From Norana najaformis (taxonomy: Eukaryota; Annelida; Clitellata; Crassiclitellata; Hormogastridae): a stretch of DNA of 64,000 bases. Of the stretch, positions 50,171 to 62,100 are shown piece by piece (positions within the stretch are counted from its first letter, which is position 1; each line of letters begins with the position of its first letter). Below the pieces are notes generated by a model. It was not told the DNA's origin and made no database searches. It saw only the letters and a program-made list of their open reading frames with translations. A program made the translations under genes and the position numbers. The stretch spans positions 38,137,924 to 38,201,923 of the forward strand of contig OZ029914.1 of NCBI GenBank assembly GCA_964023275.1. The letters are read 5' to 3'.

Positions 50171-53100
50171 CTGCAGTAAAACGGCAATTAATGTTCCCTT
50201 ATACACCGCACTTCGTATGGCTTAGTCTGTGAAACTATAAACATTAAATAAGGGGTCTACTAGTGTTTGCTCCACTTAAATGCATCAGGTTGATAGGTCT
50301 GTTAAGTTACGTGTAGTAAACTGCAATTCATGGATCTTTACAACTAGAAATACGGTTAAATAACAAGTCGATACAGTGATGCTGGTTAGATTACGTACTA
50401 AACATTTTAGACACACGGATTAAATACCTTTTTGCGATGAGTTTGACTTCACTCTGGATCGCTGTATGAAGCAGTAGATTGCTAGAACAATGTAACCTAT
50501 GACGCAGATCAGCAAAAGCACAATTGGCGCGATTACCGCGCTATCTACAAACAATAAAATCAATTTCAAGAATTTAACTACATAACTCTATTTCGAGGCT
50601 AAAATTGTAGATCAAAGCAAAAACAAAAATATTTGAACATTTTAGAATGCAGGGATATATTACTTACTCAAATATCAGAGTTGCAATTGCAATGTATGAA
50701 AGTAAGGGCCACAATTTATTTTGTTTGCTGGGTATATGCTCAAAAATCCTGTAAGCGTCATTGTGTAAAAAGTCTAAAATGTTGGTATTTATAAAGTAGG
50801 TTAATTGCTAAACGAAGTATCTTTTGAAGCACGGAAAAATTTATCCTTTCTACGAGTGGTTCAACACAATGATCTAACATATTAGGAACATTAAAATGGA
50901 ATTTTTTCTTTATAAGAAAAGAATGAAAAATTAAATTTTAACTCTTATACATGATTAGACAGAAAAATACCAAAATACAAATGTAATTTCTTTAGTAAGT
51001 GTTTATGCTGGACTACACCTTTTAAGTGACATAACTAGACGTAAGTCAGACTACCGGCGCCATTACTTGTATTACCAACAACTAACACCAGAAGTGAATA
51101 GTTGTCTAATACGATATTGAAATGTTTACCGTTCCAACAGCGAGTATTGCTGATTGTCATCAACGTTGTGCCAAAATCTAAAGAAAACAAATGAATTTAT
51201 AATAAAGTTATTCTTGTCGTTTAAATAACGCTGCTTCAGAGCAGAAATCTCGGGGTGGACTGTTTCTTATCTTTTATAATAACCAAGGAGAGTCCCGATG
51301 AAATTTTCGACACATGTAAATAACCTCTCTAGAACAGTTAGACAACCATTTTTCATTGTTATATCTCTCACTTAAGGGTAAAAATGCAAGGCATTACATT
51401 AACCTTCAAATTCATTCATCAACGCATTTACACGGACATAAGAAAAGATTCGGCTTTCTGTGGTAGCCGACGCTACCGCATTGTAGGTATTTACTGTTTT
51501 AATAGATATATGATTGTCGATGGTCTTGGGAGTGTTAGAACAAACTTACAGAGAAATACGAATTTAAATATACACCGACTCATTTATCTGTGCATTTGCT
51601 GATATCCTAACTCAGAAAATAAGATACTGTAGTTTGATGCTTGATATATTTGTATAATAGATCTGAAGAAATGCAGTAAAAGCGACCTACTCGCCAAAGA
51701 AATCTATTAACCAACGTCATTCTCGTTTATTTGAAAAGGCATTCTTTTAAAACATTACCAATTGCTAATTTGTAATGATTTTTAGCCAAATTGTGTTGGA
51801 TATTTTTAATTTCAAATGAATTTACAACACATATGTTGCATCTCAAACAATAGAGTGATAGTCTTCGAAGTCATCTTGGTAGGCGAAACTAAAGAAATAG
51901 CACGTACACAAAAATTAATTCTATTACAATTAACTTCAGTGGTTGATATAACAGACATTGTTGTTTAAGCACATTTTGACTCGTTTGAAAACTCAGCAAT
52001 TATATAGCCTGAGTTCATTTCCACAATTATGGGTCTCGATACATAGAAATCAATCGACATTTAGCAGATCTCGTCGAATGTTGCCACAACAATCCTGCTA
52101 CATTGACCTCTAATGATACCAGGGTACAATCCTGCTACATTGACCTCTAATGATACCACCAGGGTAAAGTGGGTTAAATAAACAGCGTATGCTAAATATG
52201 TGCAATCTAGAAAAACAAAAGATAAACATTTTCTGACAACGGTACAAAAGCCAGTAACTCAAAAGCAATCCATATCAATAATGTAGATTCTCATTAAACT
52301 CAGTCCCATCCTACCTATGATTACCTGACTGAAAATTCTATGCCACAGCCATTTATAAATGTGCCTATAAATTATGGTAATGTGAATTCATATGATTCAT
52401 ATGCATGGTTGTTGTACTATATTTTATTCCTGAATTTGAAGTACCATTCGACATTATTGTATTTGCCACATCAAAATTGATTACCGCAACATTTCCGGAT
52501 AAAAGGTGTGCTTAATATACTATTTCTGTGCTCATTATTCAACTAAACGATAGAAGTCTTATAATAATAAAAAGTATTTACCAGGATCAGTACGTATTCT
52601 TGCGATTGTGGTCATTCTTGTCTCAGAAACTAAAAAGGCAGAACGCATTATACATGTAGCGAATATACGTGTTCGCATATTACGTGTGAATTTAAAAAAT
52701 TAAGTATGCAACTATTCTTGAATAATAATGATTCCTCTAAATGAAATACAGATTATTTAATTTTACCTAGTCCTTCAGGGATTTACCACTGATGCAGACG
52801 ATATTAAACTATTCAAAGAAGAAACATTCGTCATGCTAAAAATAGCTTTTGAGAGAAACAGACATGCATAATCGCATAAATACACACATATTTCGTCACT
52901 GACTGATGCCTCATGCACTAGACACCGGCGCCATAGTAGTTGCTAATGAATTAATAATTTACATGCACTCATATACACAACATAGATAGGCAATACATGC
53001 ATGACTACATAGGTGCATATATACATATGTACATTAAATAAATATTAACGTTATACTCTTTGCAAACAACTACATTCATTACCGAATGATAATCTATAGA

Positions 53101-56100
53101 CTGAACTGTTAGAAAGCTGCATTATAAAACTTACATTAAAATCCTCATATTGCTTTAAACATTAATGGGTTGTATTATAATTATATTGGTATATCTGAAT
53201 TGCAGCAAAACACACATGAAGCATGTGGAAAAACTTTTGACTGTCTTTAATGTATTTGACCGAGACGTGTAATTTTTCCTCATTTGCCATCGACAATAAT
53301 TCGTGTTATCTGAACTTTTTATATTAATAAAAAAATTTTCCATCTTTAGGTAAATTAAGTGTGTACTAAATATAAGAGAAAATGTTTAAAATGCGTACGA
53401 AGAGGTAATCATACCAAATACGATGCAAAATAACAGTTATTGTATTGCAATAAAATAAATACCATGTTCAGTAGATCCATCGCTGATCGAGGTCGTGGTA
53501 GGATAAGAAACTGAATGCAGAAAAGCCAAATTATATCCGAATTGTCTTAACTGTCATTTCAGTTTATATTTCATTAATCTTGTATTTTTTAAAGAAATTT
53601 CGATATTTTGAAGAACGAGCCATAAAAGGTTTTGTAAAAGTTTTTGTTAAATGCTGATGCTTCTACAAACATTATCGTTCTTCATTTGCTTTAAACGTTA
53701 GGGAACTATATTATGTTTTTGCAGAATAAGACAAATGAAGTATATTAAACTACGACTGTTTTAAAATATTTTGGCTTCAGATGCTTAATTCCAATTGCTT
53801 TCCCTTTCTAATGTTTCCGCGACCTCACATGTAATAAATTGAATTGTCATTGTAATTGTAATACAACATTTATAAAGTGCCATTTCAAGAATAAACTCAT
53901 TTGGGGCGCTCCCAACTAAAACAGTGAGATCACTGTCAAATAATTCCGAGTTCAGGCGCTTGCGAAACTGTGGAATGGACAAAAACTGAAGAGCTCGAGT
54001 CGCAGTTTTAGAGAAAGGCGATTCCAGCTTTTAGATCCAACATTGATAAATGTATTTTCTTAAGTGACGTAATTCCTATTGTTTTCCCAAAAATACTCGC
54101 CATCGTTTCAGTAGCTAAAGTTTCTTCTGATTCTTAGACCATGGATAGAAAGCGCCTAAAATATGTAAGCATAATTTATAACTAATGCTTACATCTGACA
54201 TGACTGAGGTAGTGTAAAAATATACTCACCAGGCAGCTTAGGTGTAGTAGTGAATAAGTTCCTGGCAGAAGAAACTAAATTCAGAAAGATGAAGCAATAA
54301 TATACCTGCAATGTCATAACTTGCGTTTGGCTCAATTCTTTGCAACGCATGTAATTTAAAAAATTGCGCAATTGTGAACAATTCATAGTTTAGAATGGTC
54401 GAACTATAATTCTGCTTACAATGCTATATTTCGATAATCATCATGCTTCTCCCATTGCTTCATATATTACGAGGTTGTAGTATAATAAATTTAAATTAAA
54501 TTGATTAAAAATTATTATAATTACATTAAAATTAAATTGTTATAATAGAATTACAGTACAACTTCCATGAAGTATATGAAAAACTGTCTTTAATGCATTT
54601 GACTCAGGCGTGTAATTTTTGTCTCATTTGCATCGACAATAATTCGTAATATCTGAAATTGTTACATTAATAAAAAGCCCCAAGTTTTAGATAAGCTACC
54701 ATTACATTAATTTTATTCCCTAGCCTATTTTGGAGAGAAACTTTTTAAAACGAGTAACAGTAGGTAATAATATCGGATATGAGATACAAAAAACCATTGC
54801 ATTTTAATAAAATACTTACCAGGCTCAGCAGGTGTAGTGGTTTGGGAAAAAACTAAATGGAAATAAACGAAACAGTATATATTTTTAAATGTCTTAAATG
54901 ACAGTCTGATTGGTCCAATATTTCAGCAATACTTGTAACTTGTGAAGAAAATGCTGATATTTTGAACAAGTAATAACAACTTCTATATAACCATGGTAAT
55001 GCAGTGAAATTAACCGTTACGATATGAAATTTGAGTGATTATCTACATTCTTCAGAATGTCTGCGTATATATGACGGTCGCAGTATGCTTATAAGGTTTC
55101 CTAAGTAACGTTAATTTTCTCGCAGCGCACACTACAACTGTTCTTCACTCTGTGCCGTGTCTTGGATCAAGGCGACCCCTCGCTCTGCATGATCGTTGGT
55201 GACTGCTAGTGTGCAGATGAATGCCTCTGCAGCCTTGAAATCATCCATACTGTTCCATGTATCAGGGTCTTTGGTTAGGAAACCAACAGACAAGCCCAGC
55301 GTTCCAAATACATTTCTGCTCCACCTTCTCACGAAATCTATAAAAGTCTTCCGTTGTACCGTCGCCAAGTCCACTTCTATGCGTTTCAATGGGTCGTTCG
55401 TTCCTTCTTTTTCTGTTAATGCTTGCAGCATGGCCCGTTTTGTGGTCAAATCCACCTGCCCATAAAAGAAGCTGAGAAGGATCAAATCCTCTGAAAGGTA
55501 CCATAGGCGACCGACTAGCTTGCGTGAAGTAGCTGCACTGATATCGCGATCAGGGTAGGCATCAAGTTGCTGCAGGAGCGACAGGTCATTCCTAGCTGCT
55601 TTGGAAACCACAGCTGCCAGGAACCAGAATATGAGAAAATTAGGGCCACCCTAATAGTTAGTTTACCTAGTAGAGAAATTAAATTCCCTTTTAAGATGAA
55701 TTTTTTCCGCGAAAACAAGAACCAATGTACTTAATTCTCTTCATAATTCTTGGTATAAAAAAGACAATTTAAAGCGAGTAACAGTAGGTAATACAGTAAT
55801 ACAGTAGGTGTATTTAGGAGAGGAGACAAATGAATATGTCCTTACCTGTTTACTTGAAATTGTATTAACATAGACATGGACGAGCAAGTGATGCTAGACT
55901 TAAAACTAGTCTGCTCAATTATGTCGAATTTCTAATAAATGCAATGGAAACCAGTTTTCATATATGATTTTGGGGGTGTATCTTACCGTTTACAGTAATT
56001 GCCTTTGAGGACGAGTAGGTTTTTCGTCGGATGACATTAGATGCATTACAAGTGTACGTTCCGCTGTGTGTCACATAAACAGTCGATCCGTTTGTGGAGA

Positions 56101-59100
56101 TGCCAGAAGTCTGATCTAGCCATCGGTACCTGGAAGGAGGGTTGGAGGAGACATTGCACCGAAGTAATCCATTATAGGCAATGTAGCCATTAATATCGCC
56201 GGTTATCGTCATATTGCTTGCCTCTGGCCAATCTGTGATAAATGTAAATGGCAAGATTCTACAAATTTATAAAACGCTATAGATTTGTTAACTTCAGCGA
56301 AGATTAATGAAGCAAGAAGTAGCGAGTTAAATCTTTTAGTAATTCCCGGACATTTGGCGATTATTTTCTAAAGCGATTTTGTTGTTGTGCGCTTACATAA
56401 TACGGTGTATGATGTTGAGTATCTAGAGTACAAGAATGTCGGAGCATTGGCCGCAAAATTGGTACTATTGACAGGAGCAGAAAATTTCAATGTAAATCCA
56501 TACGATGGAACAATCTGAGGTTCAGCTGTGACATTAAGAGAAGAGTTAACGACATCTGGTCGGATAACAGAAGAAACGACGGTTTTTCCAGTCGAATTCC
56601 ATTGAAAGATCATTGGCGGAGTCGGTGCCGGTATCACAGAGCTGGCGTATTTTACAAAATATTGAAACGAAAGAATGTCTCCTTTGACCACCTCTGGCTG
56701 TTTGACTACAGAGGGCACCACTTCTACAAAAACATTGCATACTGAAAGTTCAGTGAAAGTTCATGCAGTTTGATCAACTCAACTATAGCTCACAACAGTT
56801 TCCCAAATTTCGCAAATTACTTACAATCGGAACATTCTGTTCAATCCGCTTACCATCTCCACACAATCTTTCAACCAAATAATCCTACAAATTCTTGTCT
56901 CGACATAACTCAAGATACTCTACACATGTCTCCTTTTCAGAGCGTTGCATGTTTGTCAGAAACATCCGATCAAATTCTAAATCCGTCCCAATTTGTAAAT
57001 CTCTCAAGATCTTCCACAGGTAGTGCAGAATCTTATTTATCAGTTCCAGTCCGTCCTCTCCTGTGATCTGATTGTTGCTCAGTCCCGTACTTCCAGAGTG
57101 CAACATGGTAGCTACGCCGTGACAGTTTATTTTTGGAATGCCGTGCAACCTGCAACATGAGCTTGTTGTACTTTCTCTGCCTCTATTTTGCCAGCGTTTG
57201 AATACCATTCTATGATTGTGGTCTTCTGTACTCAAGTCTGAAGCACGTGTGAGGAGTTTTCTTTGAGGTTCGTTATAAATGCGCACTTACGATTACGATT
57301 ATCATGTGCTAATAATCACTGGAATTTTTTTGCAACATGTACAATATTTGTGCTTCTATATCTTGCAATATCTGTATTTTCAGCTGTTTCTCTTCACTTA
57401 GCTCTTTTAGATTTAAAATGCGTTATGTATGACTCTGATAAAAATGAATACTTGCCAATAACTGAGACAATTGAACTGAAGAAAGCCTGACTGACATCGG
57501 TGCATGTGTAGACGCCGGCCTGGGCAAGAGTAGCGTTTCTTATAACTAGATTGCAAACGCCTCGTCCAACCGATATAACAGAGTACCGTGATCTATAGCC
57601 TGAGTTGATGTCACAAAAAGATGCTATGACTGTGACATTTTCATCCGTCCCATCTTTGCTCAGAGTCCAACTTGGAAGGTAACCAGTTATATTACTTGTG
57701 CAGTTCAGTTGTACTCGGGTGCCAACGTATGCAGCGACATTCCGCGGCTTCTCTGTTATGCCACCATTGGCAACTAAACAGTGAATAACGGCACAAGACT
57801 TAGTATAATAAAAGCGTAATCTGGGAAACTTTTAGCATGAATGTCATAGTCGTCTATGGTTGAGCACAAAATAGCATAGCTGCTAGAAGTTAAACTAAAA
57901 CGGCGGAGAAAGTGTGGCATCGCAAGGATGCATGTAGAACTGCAATAAAACGATGATTTAAATCAATGATGGCGACATTTCGCATAAAGAATCAACAAGA
58001 GTTTTATATGTCGCTCTGGTTAGAGCCATGAAAAAGACCTATAAATATCAGCATATATAGTACATCCTCATAGAGCTCATTTCACTGTCTAACTATCGAG
58101 CATCAAATCCAGCTTAAAATTTGCCGTACAGTTCACAAGGCATTACACTTAAAGCCGCCAACCTATTCCTGCCCTTTGCTTAACTCTCATACCGACACGC
58201 CGTCACATCTTGCACTCGTTCAGCTGACAATTTGGCTCCTGCTGTGCCTCGCACGAGGACAAGTTGTGCTGTCGGTCTTTCTTTGTGGATGGTCCGAAGT
58301 TTTGAAATTCACTAATCAGTTCTTTGAGTTCTATCAGTTCGTTAAAGTCCTTCAGGTTTAAACGTAAGACTCGTGTGTTTAACTTGCTTACCACCATAGC
58401 TTGACTTTTAGTTTCTCTGTTATCTCGGATATCGACCAGGCTTCCCCGATAGGTTACGATTTTACTACGGTTTTGCTTTAAGCGACCCTTCGATTGACAC
58501 CTTGTTCATTATTACAACGACGCTATAAACATCATAATACTGGATTAGACTCGAAAGATTAAGATAGATGGAGGAAGATATAAAGACAAAAAACAAATAA
58601 ACAGGAAGGTACACAGACATATAAATCACTACGACATCGGCCGATCCATCGGTCGTTCCTCTACAAACAATGGAGGTCTTCTATTATGCTTTCGCCAATG
58701 GAATGGTATGAAAAGAGAGGTCAAAGAAAAGGTAATAATAATAATAATAAGATAATTTTTGTAGCGCCGTAGCACAGCCGAGGCCTGAGAAAAGGGCGCT
58801 GTAGATGGGTTCAAATATCAACTACAGTCATAAGATATCCTAAAAAGATGTGTCTTGAGTCGTGACTTGAATGTGTCTAGGGAAGGGCATTCGTCACATT
58901 GTCAGGAAGACTGTTCCATGCAGTCGGTCCGGCATGGAAAACATCAAAAACTCAAACAACATTATGCAAAACTCTTCATACTATCCTGGAAACCTAGGCG
59001 TAACTTTTACCCAGATTGAAGTTGTTGGTACCATGTAGAAACGTTTTTGTAACAAATAGCTGCAGCTGGGGTAAAGTTGTTAACTGCTTTAACTACTATA

Positions 59101-62100
59101 TTATGAATAGCATAAATTCATTTATAAACTACTGGTAGCAATTTATAATAAATAAATAATAAATAAATGAAATATTTGTCAGAATTGTGGAAGATTTTCA
59201 CAGATTTACCTGAAATATTGACCCGATATTGAAGCTGGAATCCGGTACCATATGGCACGTTATTTCCATAGAAGTATATGCGAACCAAGCTGCATGAAGT
59301 GAATGTTATGGGCGAAGGTAGGGTATTTCCGCGAAAGGTCTGTGTATCGTAAAGCGGATTACCAACGCAAGTAATCTGAAATACAATCACGAACTTGAGA
59401 GCTGAATCCAGAACATATATCAGAACATTTGTTTGGTATTGCTGTTAATTGGTAGATGTTCTTATTCTTAACGCTATAACTTGGCGACACAGCGCATATG
59501 TTTTCGTTGGTAGGCTACTGTACTGGTTTGTTGTCGACGATTTTCATGAAGGTGGTATGAGTTGTCTAAAGTACTTTATCTGGAATGATAGGCAAAAAAA
59601 TGCATTGTTAATTCGACCAATATTACCACCATTTCAAGGTATAATCACATTACCCTCTGGTCAAACTTTACATTGGGTGTCATTGTATGCATTTCATGCA
59701 TAGGGGCTACATTTCATGTAATTATTGCAGCAGTTGCTTTATTTGACAAGACAATGCAATCCCATTTAAAACTTTATTCTTTAGACACATCATTATGTTA
59801 CAAGCTTATCTGTTTGACTAATTCTGGTCGTGAAACTTAAAACTGGCAGAAGAGCGTTTATGTCAAGTCTCCGAAATGAACTAGATGAGTATTTGCTATT
59901 ATTTCGATTTCTTCTTATGACTTACATGTTTGAACGTGCTTATCCTCATTCAACAGCCTTTTTGTCTCACTGGAGTAATCTTGTGGAACTGAGGGGAATA
60001 CGGATCGATAGTGGATGCGTTAATATAACAGCGCTAATAAAATCGTATAAGAATATATAAAAATATATAAGAATTCGGTCAAATTATATTTACTAGAAAA
60101 TTGAACTACATCAACAATATGTTCTAAACGCTGGACAAGGTTTGTAAAAAACATGCAGACAACAGCTATGGATTCTTAAAGTTCCCAGTTTCTGTAACCA
60201 ACGAGACAGCTAAAATTTAATGCGCTATAAGAATCAGGTCCATATCTTTTCTGATTCGTAGTAGAGCTGGATCGAAATAGGCTTTTCAGTCAGTATCGAG
60301 TCTTCGTAATTTCACCGTATTTTTCACAGTCGGTTTGGCATTGGTTTCAGTGTCTTAAATATCGCGATATCGGTACCTCTTTCGGATTTGTATATGTTCC
60401 TTATCCTTTAAATTAATAGTCCGACTCTGCTGTTGCGAAGGGTACAGTTTGCAGCTGTACACTAAGCAGTGTTGTTTAAAATTTTTTTTATTATATGTCA
60501 AATATTAAAGTTGTGTTTTGTGTCCAACGGCGATAACCAGTTCTTACGATGTATGTAGTTCTAAACGTGGCACCTCATCAGGAATGATGCAGCTTAATAA
60601 AATGCCATCGTTAGGTTAATACGAGGCCTTATTGTGTCTTGTCTTCATCACTCCTCGAGCTGCACCACGGACAATTTTGTGCAATCTGCTTCAGTCTCTT
60701 ATAATAACTTGGTCGAACGATTATTCAGTATCGTTGGTGAAATTGACTTGACTTTGTTTATGTAAGAATCAATGTCATTTTTTTATCTTCCCTGAGCTCT
60801 GGATCCAGAAACTGTGCCCTGGATAATCGTTTTCTCAAGGCAGGCCTACAGTATACAATATTGTCCAGTATTTGCCCAATAAGTTCGACTCGGCTTATTC
60901 GTCGTCCGGCAAATGTTACACTCAAGTACTAATTGTTCAACATGCTGAGGACTGAGCGATGAGAATCTACTAGAGCACACTGGCCCACACTTGGAAAGCA
61001 CTCTCTTTAGTTGCAAGCTGGAATCCCAAACCCGGCCTATGTTTTCAAGGGTAGAGTACATTTAGTAATCGATTGTTGACGATTTTTGTGAAGGTGGTAC
61101 GTGTTATTAAACGTTTAAAGTTCTTTCCTCGAAATGATAGGAAACCCATCGCTTTGATAATTCCACGGATTTCACCACTACTTCAAAAGTATAATCTTAT
61201 TACTCTGTGCTCAAACTTTACAACGGATATCACTGGAGCATGTAACTACTTCAAAGTTTGAGTAACTGTTTACTGGACATACATTCCCATCAAAAAGCTT
61301 ACTCCTTAGACTCATTATTATGCTACAAGCTTGTACGATTAATTATCTACTCGTGAAACTATTAAAAAATGACGGGAGAGCGATAGTCCCGAATTTATTA
61401 AATGATCTAGTTCAGTATTTGCTGTTATTTCGATTTCTTATCAAGACTTGCCCGTCTGAACGTGCTATCTTCATTCGACAGCCTCTCTGTCTCACCGAAG
61501 TGACCCTGTGAAATTGATTGGAAATCGGACAGATACTGAGACGCTATCGCTTGATTCATTGTGCATCGTTATAACGACATTAATAAAGTTGTGTAAGAAT
61601 ATGTACGAATTCGCGCACACGATATTTACTAGAAAAATGTACTACATCAATAATCTGTTTTAGAAGCCGGACAATGTTTGATAATATCCTTAATATGTTC
61701 AACTGAAAATAACGAGACAACTAAACTTAATACGCCATAAGGGCCATATCTTTAGTGCGATTTAGTATTCTACAGCAGTGCAGGATCGAAATAGGTTTTT
61801 GAAGTCAGCATTGATTCAAATTCTCGGTATGTCGGCACTTTTTCAAAGTCGAATCGGCATCGGTTTCGGTTTTTCTGTGACGATATCGCAATATCGGTAG
61901 CGTATAGCTTAAAGCGACTCACCTCTAATCTACAGACAGCAGAACATGCTTACCTGGACATAATCTCCATTTGTGTTGTCGACGAAAGGCTCAAGGTCGA
62001 AAGAAACAAAAGTAAAGGTTACTTGGCCTAAGGGAAAGAGGTAGTAAAAGCAGGTTATGTTTCTGAATCTCTGTGGATAATTTGGAGAAGTGATCATTCC

